In this document: piece after piece, positions 51,962-61,278 of the stretch
Numbering within the stretch: position 1 is the stretch's first letter
Layout: each line of letters opens with the position of its first letter
Translations under genes and position numbers: made by a program
The notes under the pieces: model-generated
The model's database searches: none
Seen by the model: only the letters and a program-made list of their open reading frames with translations
Told to the model about the DNA's origin: nothing
Source: Aquabacterium sp. NJ1
Lineage (GTDB): Bacteria > Pseudomonadota > Gammaproteobacteria > Burkholderiales > Burkholderiaceae_C
Reading direction: 5' to 3'
DNA: 64,000 bases
Assembly: GCF_000768065.1 (NCBI RefSeq)
Contig: NZ_JRKM01000001.1
Span: 806,001-870,000, forward strand

Positions 51962-53970
51962 GCGCCCGCGGTGCTTTGCGACGTGGATTGAGAAGCCAGC
52001 GACAAGTCCAGCGTCACCTGCTGGACATCGGCCCCGTTGGCCGCAGACAAGGTATCGGTCTGCGCCTGCTTGACCAGCTCATCCACCAGCGACCCCAGAC
52101 GGGTCTGCAACTGCAGCACGCGCTCGTCCTGCGCCTGGACTTCCTGCACGCGGTTGTCCAGCTCGTTCGATGCCGACTGGATGCGGTCCAGCGACTCATA
52201 ACGGCGCTTGAAGTTGCGGCGGCGTTCGCGCAACTGGCTGTCCACCTGCGCCGACGCGGTCTTGTTCCACAGTTCGATGTCGTTGCTCACGGTCTCGAAC
52301 ACCACACGCAGACGCGAGATCAGCATGCGGCGGAACTGCTCCTGGAAGCCCGGCTGCGCCAGCCTGAAGGCCTGGCTCAGGCCCAGGTACTGCACGTAGT
52401 TGCGCTCGATGAGGTTGAGGTCTTCGGTGTACTTGCGCACATCCAGCGGCACATCGGCCACCAGGCTGAAGCCGAACTCGGCATTGAGCTTGGCGTACGA
52501 GGCCACCAGCATGGCGTGGATCTCGTCATTGCGCTGCTGCGCCTGCTCGATCAGGTCACGCAGGCGGCCACACAAGTCGATGAAGGACTTCTTGGCGCCC
52601 AGCGGCAACCACGAGCCCCCCAGCACCTGCTGCAGCACATCCACCTCCTGGCGCAGGCGATCTGCGGACAGGTCATGCAAGGCATTGCGCAACATGCGGG
52701 CATGCACACTGCGCATGGCCTGCAAGCGGGCCGTACATTGCTCGAACTCGGAGGCTTCGGCCTGCACCCGCTGCAGCATCAGCTGCACCTTGCCACTGCT
52801 CTTGCCGCGCAGGCCACGCAGTTCATGCAACTGGTCGGCATACAGGCGGCGCATCTCGCCGAAACGGCGGGTGAGCTGCTGCTGGAACTGCTGCGCCCCC
52901 TGCACCGCGGCCTGCCCCAACGTCTCGCGGCGACGCGGCAGCAGCCCTTCGGACAAGGCGTTCTCGAAGGTCTCCAGACGGCTTTCGCCCAGGCCTTCAC
53001 GGTTGCCGCTCAAGCGTGCAGCCAGGGCCTGACGTGCCGAGATCGGGAACACATGCGAAGTCGGGATCTCCAGCGTCTGCGCCACGCTTTCGCACTGGCG
53101 CACGATGGTCTGCTCGATCTGCTCGGGCGTGCTCAAGGGGTCGACCAAGGAGTCGATCTTGTTGAGCGCCACGAAACGGGCCAGCGCCGGGCCGCACAGG
53201 TGATCACGCCAGATCGACAGGTCGGACTTGGTCACGCCGGTGTCCGCCCCCAGGATGAACACGGTGGCATGCGCCTGGGGCAGCAGCCCCAACGTCAATT
53301 CAGGTTCCGTACCGATCGCGTTGAGACCAGGGGTGTCCAGCACCACCAGGCCGCGCTTGAGCAGCGGGTGCGGCAGGTTGATACGGGCATGGCGCCACAC
53401 CGGCACTTCAACCGAACCATCAGCCTGCAAGGGCGGGTTTTCTTCGGGGCGCTCGGGATCCCAGAAACCCAGGCGAGCGGCTTCCTCGGGCGACACCATG
53501 CGCGTGCGCATCACCTCGCTCAGCGCCTTGGCCATCCCCTCCGGATTGGACAGGTCCAGCTCGATCCAGGTCCACTCCTTGGGCAGGCGGCGGTACTCGG
53601 CCAGGGAGGCCGCCTCCAGGCGCGTGTCGATGGGCAGCAGCGACAAGCCAACCGGGTCGTGCGCGTCATACCCCAGCTCGACGGGGCACATCGTGGTGCG
53701 CCCGGCCGACGCCGGCATCATGCGGCGGCCCTTGTCCGAGAAAAAGATGGCGTTGATCAACTCCGACTTGCCGCGCGAAAACTCGGCGACAAACGCCACC
53801 ATCAGTTTCTCGCCGGACAGGCGATGACGCATGGCCTCGAACCATTCTGCGGACGCATCGTCAAGCAGATCATGTTCGCGGGCAAAGCGGGCCAGGGCCG
53901 CCAGTTTGGCGTCCGTGTCGGCGCGCCACTGCCCAAGGGCATCCAGGTGGCTGGCAAAAGTCGGCATCAT
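51958..53970 (-). CDS. bacterial dynamin-like GTPase
   Basis: This 670-residue protein has a GTPase domain at the N-terminus. The P-loop AEFSRGKS (Gly67-Lys68-Ser69) has Ala62 where most dynamins have Gly. SAGRTTMCPVELGY is switch I, VVLDTPGLNAIG is G3, and FVALNKIDSLVD is G4. The rest is almost all helical with long charged heptad stretches (about 350-650), as in dynamin middle/GED regions. A hydrophobic paddle is not obvious. Such proteins remodel or guard membranes. It precedes mutY with a 4-base overlap; the pairing with a DNA repair gene is likely historical, but a stress-response link is possible. Confidence 0.85.
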   Translation of the reverse strand: MMPTFASHLDALGQWRADTDAKLAALARFAREHDLLDDASAEWFEAMRHRLSGEKLMVAFVAEFSRGKSELINAIFFSDKGRRMMPASAGRTTMCPVELGYDAHDPVGLSLLPIDTRLEAASLAEYRRLPKEWTWIELDLSNPEGMAKALSEVMRTRMVSPEEAARLGFWDPERPEENPPLQADGSVEVPVWRHARINLPHPLLKRGLVVLDTPGLNAIGTEPELTLGLLPQAHATVFILGADTGVTKSDLSIWRDHLCGPALARFVALNKIDSLVDPLSTPEQIEQTIVRQCESVAQTLEIPTSHVFPISARQALAARLSGNREGLGESRLETFENALSEGLLPRRRETLGQAAVQGAQQFQQQLTRRFGEMRRLYADQLHELRGLRGKSSGKVQLMLQRVQAEASEFEQCTARLQAMRSVHARMLRNALHDLSADRLRQEVDVLQQVLGGSWLPLGAKKSFIDLCGRLRDLIEQAQQRNDEIHAMLVASYAKLNAEFGFSLVADVPLDVRKYTEDLNLIERNYVQYLGLSQAFRLAQPGFQEQFRRMLISRLRVVFETVSNDIELWNKTASAQVDSQLRERRRNFKRRYESLDRIQSASNELDNRVQEVQAQDERVLQLQTRLGSLVDELVKQAQTDTLSAANGADVQQVTLDLSLASQSTSQSTAGA

Positions 53971-54068
53971 GGAATTAATCGTATCTCAAGCCGGTGAACC
54001 GGAAATAAGCATATTCGTCCGAGTTGGGACAAAAAGTACAGCCTTATTCGCCAAGCAATCCACAGCCG

Positions 54069-54899
54069 TCACCTTTTCTGACAAATTGGGCAATAAAAGG
54101 TGGCGCGTTGCCCCTGCAGCACACGGCGAATCGGCGTGCCGCAAACCCGACAGGGCAGCGCTTCGCGTCCGTAAACCTGGGTCGCCAATTGAAAATGGCC
54201 CTGGGCACCGTGCGCGTCCTTGAAATCCTTCAGGCTGGAGCCACCCAGGGCAATGGCTTGCTGCAAAACAGATTGAACCTCTCGCACCAGTTTTTCACAG
54301 CGTGGTTTACTCACGCGCCCGGCGGGCAACCTCGGGTCGATACCCGCTCTGAAAAGCGCCTCACACGCATAGATATTGCCTGCCCCAACCACAATGTCGC
54401 CGGCGAGCAGGGCCTGCTTGATGGCCACCGAACGCCCCCGCAAACGCTCATGCAGATAAGCGCCATCCAAGGCTTCGTCAAATGGCTCCAGCCCGAGGCC
54501 CGCCAGCAATTTGCCGGGCACCCCTTCGTGCATCGAGGGTCCCCATACGACAGCACCAAAACGACGCGGGTCGGTCAGCCGCAAGGTCCCTTTGTCGGTC
54601 ACCATTTCAAAATGGTCGTGCACACCAGCCGGTGGCAAGCGGTGAGAAAACGACAAGGAGCCTGACATGCCCAGGTGGATCAGCAAACCGCCTTGCGTGC
54701 CATCCGACCGGGCCAAAGGCAGCCAGAGGTATTTGCCTCGGCGCAACACTTTGCCCACCTGCCAGCCATGCAAGGCATCCACGTCATACCCGACTGGCCA
54801 GCGCAATGGCTTGCCCATGTGCACGGAACGCACGCTCGCGCCTTCGATGCGGTCACCAAAACTCTGGCGAGTGACTTCAACTTCGGGTAATTCAGGCAT
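54069..54899 (-). CDS. mutM: formamidopyrimidine-DNA glycosylase
   Basis: The protein has 276 residues from ATG 54899, so mature MutM begins PELPEVE with the catalytic Pro2 and Glu3. GKYLWLPLA contains the conserved Lys near residue 57. [20 protein letters not shown] and [18 protein letters not shown] follow. A C-terminal zinc finger (CRVCG, then CPICQ) completes it. It removes 8-oxoguanine and ring-opened purines and is the functional partner of MutY. GATAAT lies seven bases upstream of the ATG with no ribosome binding site, so the mRNA may be leaderless. Confidence 0.96.
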   Translation of the reverse strand: MPELPEVEVTRQSFGDRIEGASVRSVHMGKPLRWPVGYDVDALHGWQVGKVLRRGKYLWLPLARSDGTQGGLLIHLGMSGSLSFSHRLPPAGVHDHFEMVTDKGTLRLTDPRRFGAVVWGPSMHEGVPGKLLAGLGLEPFDEALDGAYLHERLRGRSVAIKQALLAGDIVVGAGNIYACEALFRAGIDPRLPAGRVSKPRCEKLVREVQSVLQQAIALGGSSLKDFKDAHGAQGHFQLATQVYGREALPCRVCGTPIRRVLQGQRATFYCPICQKR

Positions 54900-54989
54900 G
54901 AAGGGAATTATCCCGTCCCAATCGAATCCATCGGAGCCAAGGCGAGTGGCCGCCACATCAATAGAATGGCCACATCAGTTGGAGACCCC

Positions 54990-56864
54990 ATGTCCCTCTC
55001 TTTTGCCAATTTGTCCGCCCTGGCCTTCAGAGCCGCCACCGCACCAGCCGCCCGCCGGCGGTCACGCTCATCCTCCCTGGCGGCCACGCTGGGCGCCGGC
55101 ACGCTGGCCCTGTGTGGCCTGAGCACGGCGTTTGCCCAAGGCCAGGCCGCATCCCCCCCGAGCAAGGCAGGCTCTGCAGCGGTCACATCCGTGGTGGTCA
55201 AGCCTACCGTCCAGAACTCGGCGATGGACGGCGCCCTGTTTTATCAAATCCTGGTCGCCGAGGTGCAAGCCAACAGGGGCGATGCCGGCTCTGCCTACCA
55301 GCTCTACCTGGAGTCTGCCCGCCGGCACCAGATCGGCCAGCTTTACCAGCGCGCCGTGGAAATCGCCTTGCGTGGCCGCGCTGGCGAGCAGGCATTGGCC
55401 GCAGCCAAGGCCTGGCGCCAGGCCATGCCACATTCCAAAGAAGCCTCCGAGTACACCGCGCAGATCCTGCTGGCGCTGGGCCGCACCAGCGACCTGGCCG
55501 CCCCGCTGCGCACACTGATCCAGCTGACCCCGACACCACAGCAACCGCAGGTGCTGGCCTCTCTGCCTCGCACCGTGGCCCGATTGAATGACAAACGCGC
55601 CGCGGCACAGGTGATCGACGAAGCCACCCAACCCTGGCGCCAGCCCCCGCTTGAACTGGCCGAAGCCTGGTCCGCCAGCGCCGAAGGCTGGATGCAGGCC
55701 AAGGACTACGACAAGTCCATGGCCGCACTGGAAAAGGCCGTTGCACTCAAGCCGTCCTTGCCCAACCCGGGCCTGATCGCCATCGACCTGATGAACATCG
55801 ACCCACGCGCCGAACAGTTCGTCAAGCAGCAACTGGCTCGCCCCGACGCTCCCTCGCTGGTGCGACTGGCTTACGGCCGAAAGCTGGCTGGCACGCAACG
55901 TTATGTCGAGTCGGCCGAGCAACTGGAGCAACTGCTGGCCACCCAGCCTGATCAGATGGGCACCTGGGTCACCCTGGCCGCCGTGCGGCTGGAGCTCAAG
56001 CAACTGGACAAGGCCGAAGCAGCCCTGCAGCCCGTGCTCAACCCGACCCCAGGCAACAACAAGGCCGCCACGTCCAACGTCACGCCACCTGACGCCAACG
56101 ACACCGAGCAGGCCTACCTGCTCATGTCCCAGATTGCCGAGCAACGCAACCAGCTGGCGCAATCGAGCGCCTGGCTGGACCGCGCCGACCCCAAGCATGA
56201 GCGGCTCAACATCCAGGCCCAACGTGCACGCCTGCTGGTCAAGCAGGGCAAGATCGCCGAGGCACGCAAGCTGATCCGCGAACTGCCCGAGACCGAACCG
56301 CGCGACGCCGTGATGAAGGTCCAGGCCGAAGCCCAGCTGCTGCGCGACGCACGCCAATGGGACGAGGCCTACAAGGTCCTGGGTGACGCCACCAAGCGCT
56401 TCCCGGACGACAGCGACCTCTTGTATGACCAGGCCATGCTGGGCGAACGCCTGAACAAGTTCACCGAGATGGAAGCGCAGCTGCGCAAGGTCATGGAGAT
56501 GGCGCCGGACAACCCCAACGCCTTCAATGCCCTGGGCTACAGCCTGGCCGACCGCGGCATCCGCCTGGATGAAGCGCGCACACTCATCAAGAAGGCGCTG
56601 GAGCTGCGCCCCGGCGACGCCTTCATCACCGACAGCCTGGGCTGGCTGGAGTTCCGCGCCGGCAATGGCGCCGAAGCCCTGCGCATCCTCAATGAGGCCT
56701 ACCAGTCCCGCCCTGACCCTGAAATTGCAGCCCACCTGGGTGAAGTGCTCTGGAGCCAGGGCAAGCAGGATGAAGCACGCCAGTTGTGGCTGGACGCCCT
56801 CAAGCGCGAGCCAGACAACGACACGCTCAAAGAGACCCTGACGCGCTTCAAGATCAAGCCGTGA
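54990..56864 (+). CDS. exported tetratricopeptide-repeat protein
   Basis: ATG 54990 follows GGAG and gives 624 residues with a signal peptide (Arg-rich start, then LAATLGAGTLALCGLSTAFAQ). The rest is built of TPR-like helix pairs from about 80 to the end; the clearest are near the C-terminus (NPNAFNALGYSLADRGIRLDEARTLIKKALELRPGD and the next two units). In betaproteobacteria this protein commonly lies just before lolB and ispE, and it is probably a periplasmic or outer-membrane scaffold. Its TGA overlaps the lolB GTG start (GTGA), so the two are coupled. TAGAAT at 54962-54967 may be its -10 box. Confidence 0.87.
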   Translation: MSLSFANLSALAFRAATAPAARRRSRSSSLAATLGAGTLALCGLSTAFAQGQAASPPSKAGSAAVTSVVVKPTVQNSAMDGALFYQILVAEVQANRGDAGSAYQLYLESARRHQIGQLYQRAVEIALRGRAGEQALAAAKAWRQAMPHSKEASEYTAQILLALGRTSDLAAPLRTLIQLTPTPQQPQVLASLPRTVARLNDKRAAAQVIDEATQPWRQPPLELAEAWSASAEGWMQAKDYDKSMAALEKAVALKPSLPNPGLIAIDLMNIDPRAEQFVKQQLARPDAPSLVRLAYGRKLAGTQRYVESAEQLEQLLATQPDQMGTWVTLAAVRLELKQLDKAEAALQPVLNPTPGNNKAATSNVTPPDANDTEQAYLLMSQIAEQRNQLAQSSAWLDRADPKHERLNIQAQRARLLVKQGKIAEARKLIRELPETEPRDAVMKVQAEAQLLRDARQWDEAYKVLGDATKRFPDDSDLLYDQAMLGERLNKFTEMEAQLRKVMEMAPDNPNAFNALGYSLADRGIRLDEARTLIKKALELRPGDAFITDSLGWLEFRAGNGAEALRILNEAYQSRPDPEIAAHLGEVLWSQGKQDEARQLWLDALKREPDNDTLKETLTRFKIKP

Positions 56865-57520
56865 GATCGCCGCGCGCCCTCGCTCGCGCCCTGTGCGTGC
56901 TGTGCCCCCTGATGCTGCAGGCTTGTGCCAGCGTGTCCGAGGGCGACCCCATCGTGGCGCAGATGCGATCCGGCGGCGCCTGTGCGGCAGCAGAGGCCTC
57001 ATCCGCGCCGGGCGCACCCTTGCCAGCTCAGGCGGCGGAAGCACGCCCGCCTGCTCGCGCCCTGCCCCGCATCGACCTGCAAGGACAGATGAGCGTCAAG
57101 CTGAGTGCCTTTGCCGATCAGCCCGCCAAGGGCCTCAGCCTGGGTTTTTTCTTCTCAGGCAACACCGACACCGGCCAGCTTGACCTGATGACCCTGATGG
57201 GCAGCCAGATGGCGCAGGTGAACTGGCAACCGGGCGAAGCCTGGCTGGTCAATGACAAGGGCCGCGCACGCTACGACAACCTCGACAGCCTGAGCGAAGC
57301 CGCGCTGGGCGAGCCCCTGCCCTTGCGGCAACTGGTGCACTGGATGCAAGGCCATCCAGACCCAGAACTGCCCAGCGCACCAGGCCCTGAGACCGACACC
57401 TTCACCCAGCAAGGCTGGCTGATCGACGCACGCGAACTGCCCATCAAGAAGCTGAACGCCCGGCGCGAAGCCACGCCCGTTCAACGAGGCGTCCAGCTCA
57501 AGATCTACCTGGACCGCTGA
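56861..57520 (+). CDS. lolB: outer-membrane lipoprotein receptor LolB
   Basis: I start at GTG 56861, which overlaps the TPR gene's stop and opens a lipoprotein signal (RALCVLCPLMLQAC) that longer frames would disrupt; the product has 219 residues. LolB takes lipoproteins from LolA and inserts them in the outer membrane. The core has FSGNTDTGQLDLMTLMGSQMAQVNW, EAWLVNDKG, LPLRQLVHWMQGHPDPE and QQGWLIDARE, the expected LolB pattern. An Ala/Pro-rich linker of about 35 residues separates the lipid anchor from the barrel. ispE follows after 18 bases. Confidence 0.9.
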   Translation: MRSPRALARALCVLCPLMLQACASVSEGDPIVAQMRSGGACAAAEASSAPGAPLPAQAAEARPPARALPRIDLQGQMSVKLSAFADQPAKGLSLGFFFSGNTDTGQLDLMTLMGSQMAQVNWQPGEAWLVNDKGRARYDNLDSLSEAALGEPLPLRQLVHWMQGHPDPELPSAPGPETDTFTQQGWLIDARELPIKKLNARREATPVQRGVQLKIYLDR

Positions 57521-57538
57521 AGCACCCGCACGCCCGCC

Positions 57539-58429
57539 ATGCCCAGCCTGCACAACCTGCCCGCACCCGCCAAGATCAACCTGTTCCTGCACGTGACGGG
57601 TCGCCGCCAGGATGGCCACCACCTGCTGCAGTCCGTCTTCATGCTGATCGACTGGCAGGACACCCTGCACATCGAGACCCGCAGTGATGGCCAGTTGCGC
57701 CGCCACGACCTCAACGTGGGCCTGCCCGACGATGACCTGTGCCTCAAGGCTGCACGGCTGCTGCAGGCCGAGAGCCGCACGTCGCAAGGCTGCGACATCC
57801 GCATCCACAAAGAGGTGCCCTGGGGCGCCGGCCTGGGCGGCGGCAGCTCGGACGCGGCCACCGTGCTGCTGGCGCTCAACCAGCTGTGGGGCCTGAACTG
57901 GCCGAGGTCGCACCTGGAGGCACTCGCCGTGAAGCTCGGGGCCGACGTGCCTTTCTTCGTGCGCGGGCACAACGCCTGGGTCGAAGGCATTGGTGAGTCC
58001 ATCACCCCGATCGCACTGCCAACCGAGGTGCTGAACACCCCCTTGGCCTTGCTCAAACCGCCTGTGGCCGTCCCCACTGTGGCGATTTTTGGCAACGAAT
58101 TGCTCAAGCGCGACACAAAGCATGCTATAGTCGAAGACTTTCTTGCAGCGCCCCGGCGCTTCGGCAGAAACGACTTGCAGGCTCCCGCGGAGTCCTACAG
58201 CGGTCAGATCAGTCAAGCGCTGGAGATCATGCAGAACCGCTTCGGCAACAGCCGGATGACGGGCTCAGGCAGTACCGTGTTTTCGTGGATGTCCACTGAC
58301 ACAAACAGCCAGACACCCACCTTCCAGCCAGCCGATCTGGGCCTGAATGATCCCGCATGGGTCGGTCGCGTCAGTCGCGGTCTGATTCAGCATCCCCTGC
58401 TTGATTTGCTTGATCCGATCCCTGATTGA
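57539..58429 (+). CDS. ispE: 4-diphosphocytidyl-2-C-methyl-D-erythritol kinase
   Basis: The 296-residue GHMP kinase has PAPAKINLFLHVTGRRQDGHHLLQSVFMLID at the start, the ATP loop PWGAGLGGGSSDAATVLLALN, and GADVPFFVRG with the catalytic Asp. RMTGSGSTVFSW is present near the C-terminus. It phosphorylates CDP-methylerythritol in the MEP pathway to isoprenoids. Sequence from about 58080 on is less GC-rich than the rest of the gene. It ends the TPR-lolB-ispE unit, just before the tRNA promoter. Confidence 0.95.
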   Translation: MPSLHNLPAPAKINLFLHVTGRRQDGHHLLQSVFMLIDWQDTLHIETRSDGQLRRHDLNVGLPDDDLCLKAARLLQAESRTSQGCDIRIHKEVPWGAGLGGGSSDAATVLLALNQLWGLNWPRSHLEALAVKLGADVPFFVRGHNAWVEGIGESITPIALPTEVLNTPLALLKPPVAVPTVAIFGNELLKRDTKHAIVEDFLAAPRRFGRNDLQAPAESYSGQISQALEIMQNRFGNSRMTGSGSTVFSWMSTDTNSQTPTFQPADLGLNDPAWVGRVSRGLIQHPLLDLLDPIPD

Positions 58430-58466
58430 TCCGCAAATTAAACAGTGAAGATTCTGAACAACAGAC

Positions 58467-58494
58467 TTGAATGACGCAAAAAACCGGCTATAAT
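58467..58494 (+). promoter_or_regulatory. promoter of tRNA-Gln
   Basis: TTGAAT (58467-58472), a 16-base spacer and a perfect TATAAT (58489-58494) lie 80 bases before the tRNA. Transcription would begin near 58501 with a leader of about 75 bases. The strong -10 fits a stable-RNA gene. With no terminator between tRNA and prs, it may also feed prs. Confidence 0.8.
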
Positions 58495-58574
58495 GCGAGG
58501 CTCTGAACAAGAGTGCAGCTTACTAGGTTGCAGCGCGATGAGGTAGCGATACATCAAAGCACTGTGTCCTGTGT

Positions 58575-58651
58575 AGGGGAATCGCCAAGTTGGTTAAGGC
58601 ATCGGATTTTGATTCCGACATACGAGGGTTCGAATCCTTCTTCCCCTGCCA
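58575..58651 (+). tRNA. tRNA-Gln (anticodon TTG)
   Basis: A full cloverleaf can be drawn over 77 bases including an encoded CCA. The acceptor AGGGGAA (58575-58581) pairs with TTCCCCT (58641-58647), followed by discriminator G and CCA. The anticodon loop TTTTGAT in a TCGGA/TCCGA stem gives TTG, which reads CAA for glutamine. The T-arm has GAGGG-TTCGAAT-CCTTC. The site between ispE and prs is a conserved location of this tRNA in betaproteobacteria. Confidence 0.97.
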
Positions 58652-58802
58652 AATAATTCGTTCGGTCCCTTGATCGAACATCACCTGCCCTACACCTTCC
58701 GCGAAGGCTGTTTTTCCTGGCAACAGTCAGGTACTCCTCAGGGCCAGGTGCTGGGCAGATGCTATTTTCGCCATCAGTCCCACGTTCTACGATCGGCCCG
58801 CC

Positions 58803-59765
58803 ATGCTATCCGATACCGTTCTGTTCACCGGCAACGCCAACCCGGCGCTCGCTCAGGAAATCGCCACCAACCTCGGCATCTCGCTGGGCAAGGCCTCGGT
58901 GGGCCGCTTCTCTGATGGTGAAACCACGGTCGAGATCCAGCAGAACGTGCGCGGTCGCGAGGTGTTCGTGGTGCAGTCCACCTGCGCCCCCACCAACGAC
59001 AACCTGATGGAACTGCTGATCATGGTCGACGCGCTCAAGCGCGCGTCCGCCCAGCGCATCACGGCCGTCATCCCCTACTTCGGCTACGCCCGCCAGGACC
59101 GTCGTCCTCGCTCGACCCGTGTGCCCATCTCGGCACGCGTCGTGGCCAACATGCTGGAAGCCGTCGGCGTCAACCGCGTCCTGACGATGGACCTGCACGC
59201 CGACCAGATCCAGGGCTTCTTCAACATCCCCGTCGACAACATCTACGCTTCGCCCGTGCTGCTGTCCGACCTGCAGGCCAAGAAGTACGAAGACCTCGTG
59301 GTCGTGTCGCCCGACGTCGGTGGCGTGGTGCGTGCCCGTGCGCTGGCCAAGCAACTGGGTTGCGATCTGGCCATCATCGACAAGCGTCGCCCCAAGGCCA
59401 ATGTGTCTGAAGTGATGCACGTCATCGGTGAAATCGATGGCCGCAACTGCGTGATCATGGACGACATGATCGACACCGCCGGCACCCTCGTGAAGGCGGC
59501 CGAAGTGCTCAAGGAGCGTGGCGCCAAGAGCGTGTACGCCTACTGCACGCACGCCGTGTTCTCGGGCCCCGCCATCGAGCGCATCAAGAATTCGCATCTC
59601 GACGAAGTCGTGATCACCAACACCATTCCGCTCAACGACAGCGCCAAGGGCACCGGCAAGATTCGCCAGCTCACCACGGCCTTCCTGTTTGCGGAAACCA
59701 TCCGCCGCATCACCGATGGTGAGTCGGTGACCTCGCTCTTCTCGGAACAGAACAACAACTTCTGA
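58803..59765 (+). CDS. prs: ribose-phosphate pyrophosphokinase
   Basis: The 320-residue enzyme makes PRPP from ribose 5-phosphate and ATP for purine, pyrimidine, His, Trp and NAD synthesis. It has [59 protein letters not shown] and the PRPP loop [20 protein letters not shown]. The C-terminus ([11 protein letters not shown]) is complete. No good ribosome binding site precedes the ATG. A terminator follows the stop, which separates it from rplY. Together with nadC in this window it supplies and uses PRPP. Confidence 0.97.
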   Translation: MLSDTVLFTGNANPALAQEIATNLGISLGKASVGRFSDGETTVEIQQNVRGREVFVVQSTCAPTNDNLMELLIMVDALKRASAQRITAVIPYFGYARQDRRPRSTRVPISARVVANMLEAVGVNRVLTMDLHADQIQGFFNIPVDNIYASPVLLSDLQAKKYEDLVVVSPDVGGVVRARALAKQLGCDLAIIDKRRPKANVSEVMHVIGEIDGRNCVIMDDMIDTAGTLVKAAEVLKERGAKSVYAYCTHAVFSGPAIERIKNSHLDEVVITNTIPLNDSAKGTGKIRQLTTAFLFAETIRRITDGESVTSLFSEQNNNF

Positions 59766-59777
59766 TCCGATTCCCTT

Positions 59778-59806
59778 GACCGGGCCGTCGCAGGTCCGGT
59801 CTTTTT
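59778..59806 (+). terminator. rho-independent terminator after prs
   Basis: GACCGGGCC (59778-59786) pairs with GGTCCGGTC (59793-59801) over nine positions, with one G-T (G-U in RNA) pair and a 6-base loop, and is followed by five T. It lies 13 bases after the prs stop and before the rplY ribosome binding site. Confidence 0.8.
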
Positions 59807-59848
59807 ACAGCGCCTGGTCGCGGGCGCTATACCAACTTGGAGCATTCC

Positions 59849-60469
59849 ATGAAATTCACCGCCTTCGAGCGTAGCCTGCAGGGGACCGGAGCGAGCCGCC
59901 GCCTGCGCATTTCCGGCAAGACACCTGGCATCGTTTACGGTGCCGGCCAAGAGCCCAAGAACATCGAGCTGGACCACAACGCGCTGTACCACGCCATGCG
60001 CAAGGAAGCCTTCCATTCGTCCGTCCTGGACATGGAGCTGAACGGCAAGGTCGAAAAGGTCCTGCTGCGTGACTACCAGGCTCACCCCTTCAAGCCCCTG
60101 GTCCTGCACGTTGACTTCCAGCGCGTTGACGCCACCACCCGCATCCACAAGAAGGTGCCCGTGCACTTCGTGGGCGAGGTCGACTCTCCTGCAGTCAAGG
60201 TTGACAAGTGCATCATCAACCACGTCACCACCGAACTGGAAATCGAGTGCCTGGCTGAACAGCTGCCTGAATTCCTGACCTGCGACCTGAGCAAGGCCGT
60301 CAAGGGCCAGACCTTCGGCGTGGAAGACCTGGGCCTGGCTGCCCACATCAAGGTGCTGACGCACGGCCGCAAGGCTCCGACCCTGGCTACCGTGGTCGAG
60401 CCCGTGGAAGAAGTCATTGCCGCCCCCGTGGCTGCTGCCGAACCCGCCAAGGGCAAGAAGAAGAAGTAA
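59849..60469 (+). CDS. rplY: 50S ribosomal protein L25, CTC form
   Basis: ATG 59849 follows TTGGAG and gives 206 residues, the long general-stress (CTC/TL5) form. The N-terminal domain that binds 5S rRNA begins [31 protein letters not shown]. The C-terminal beta domain has [14 protein letters not shown] and [14 protein letters not shown]. The tail is Ala/Pro/Glu rich and ends in six Lys broken by Gly. It sits between prs and pth, the usual betaproteobacterial order, with its own terminator. Confidence 0.96.
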   Translation: MKFTAFERSLQGTGASRRLRISGKTPGIVYGAGQEPKNIELDHNALYHAMRKEAFHSSVLDMELNGKVEKVLLRDYQAHPFKPLVLHVDFQRVDATTRIHKKVPVHFVGEVDSPAVKVDKCIINHVTTELEIECLAEQLPEFLTCDLSKAVKGQTFGVEDLGLAAHIKVLTHGRKAPTLATVVEPVEEVIAAPVAAAEPAKGKKKK

Positions 60470-60498
60470 TCACTTCTTCCCTTGCGCTCATGCGAGTC

Positions 60499-60528
60499 AA
60501 GCCCCGCTCAAGCGGGGCTTTTCTTTTT
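60499..60528 (+). terminator. rho-independent terminator after rplY
   Basis: AAGCCCCGC (60499-60507) pairs with GCGGGGCTT (60512-60520) around a TCAA loop and runs into TTCTTTTT. It is a strong intrinsic terminator 30 bases after the rplY stop. Confidence 0.93.
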
Positions 60529-60559
60529 GTGGATGCCACCTAGATAATCCGCACCCATC

Positions 60560-61225
60560 ATGATTCGACTGTTTGTGGGCTTGGGCAACCCCGGCCCGGA
60601 ATACGAAGACACTCGGCACAACGCCGGTTTCTGGTTCATTGACGACCTGGCCCGCCGCCTGGGCGTCACCCTGCTGCCCGACCGCGCCTACCATGGCCTC
60701 GTCGCCCGCGCCAACACGCCACAAGGGCCTGTGTGGCTGCTGCAGCCGCAGACCTACATGAACCTGTCGGGCAAGTCGGTGGCTGCGCTGGCCCGCTTCT
60801 TCAAGATCACGCCCGAAGAAGTGCTGGTGGTGCACGATGAACTCGACTTGCTGCCCGGCCAGGTCAAGCTGAAAAAGGGTGGCGGTCATGGCGGCCACAA
60901 CGGCCTGCGCGACATCCACACCCAACTGGGCACGCCCGACTACTGGCGCCTGCGCCTGGGCATCGGCCACCCCGGGGTCAAACACGAGGTGGCCAACTTC
61001 GTGCTGCGCAAACCACCTCAGTCAGAGCGTGAGGCCATTTTCAAATGCATCAGCCAGTCGCTGGATGCCGTGGACGCCATGCTCGCCGGTGACATGAACA
61101 AGGCCGTCACCGTGGTGCATGCGCAGCCTCAGCGCCCCAAGCCGCCCCGCAAGGAAGCGACCGCCAAGCCCATTGAGTCCACTGAACCAGGCAAGACAAC
61201 GCCCCCGGAGGCGCCACCAGGCTGA
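60560..61225 (+). CDS. pth: peptidyl-tRNA hydrolase
   Basis: The 221-residue enzyme frees tRNAs from stalled peptides. [30 protein letters not shown] contains the catalytic His of RHNAG and the key Asn. [42 protein letters not shown] and [10 protein letters not shown] follow. The last 28 residues are a Pro/Lys/Glu tail beyond the normal domain. GATAAT lies eleven bases before the ATG and there is no ribosome binding site, so the leader may be very short. Confidence 0.96.
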   Translation: MIRLFVGLGNPGPEYEDTRHNAGFWFIDDLARRLGVTLLPDRAYHGLVARANTPQGPVWLLQPQTYMNLSGKSVAALARFFKITPEEVLVVHDELDLLPGQVKLKKGGGHGGHNGLRDIHTQLGTPDYWRLRLGIGHPGVKHEVANFVLRKPPQSEREAIFKCISQSLDAVDAMLAGDMNKAVTVVHAQPQRPKPPRKEATAKPIESTEPGKTTPPEAPPG

Positions 61226-61278
61226 GACCCATATCAGCCGGCTTGCCTGAACCACATACAACACAAGGAGGAAGGTTC

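Noticed and set aside
51976-53997. Plus-strand open frame of 673 codons opposite the dynamin-like gene
   Set aside because: The minus-strand frame has full GTPase motifs; the plus-strand one is Gln/His/Leu-rich antisense.
55068-57044. Minus-strand open frame of 658 codons opposite the TPR gene and lolB
   Set aside because: Two real plus-strand genes with signal peptides occupy the region; the antisense frame has no recognisable motifs.
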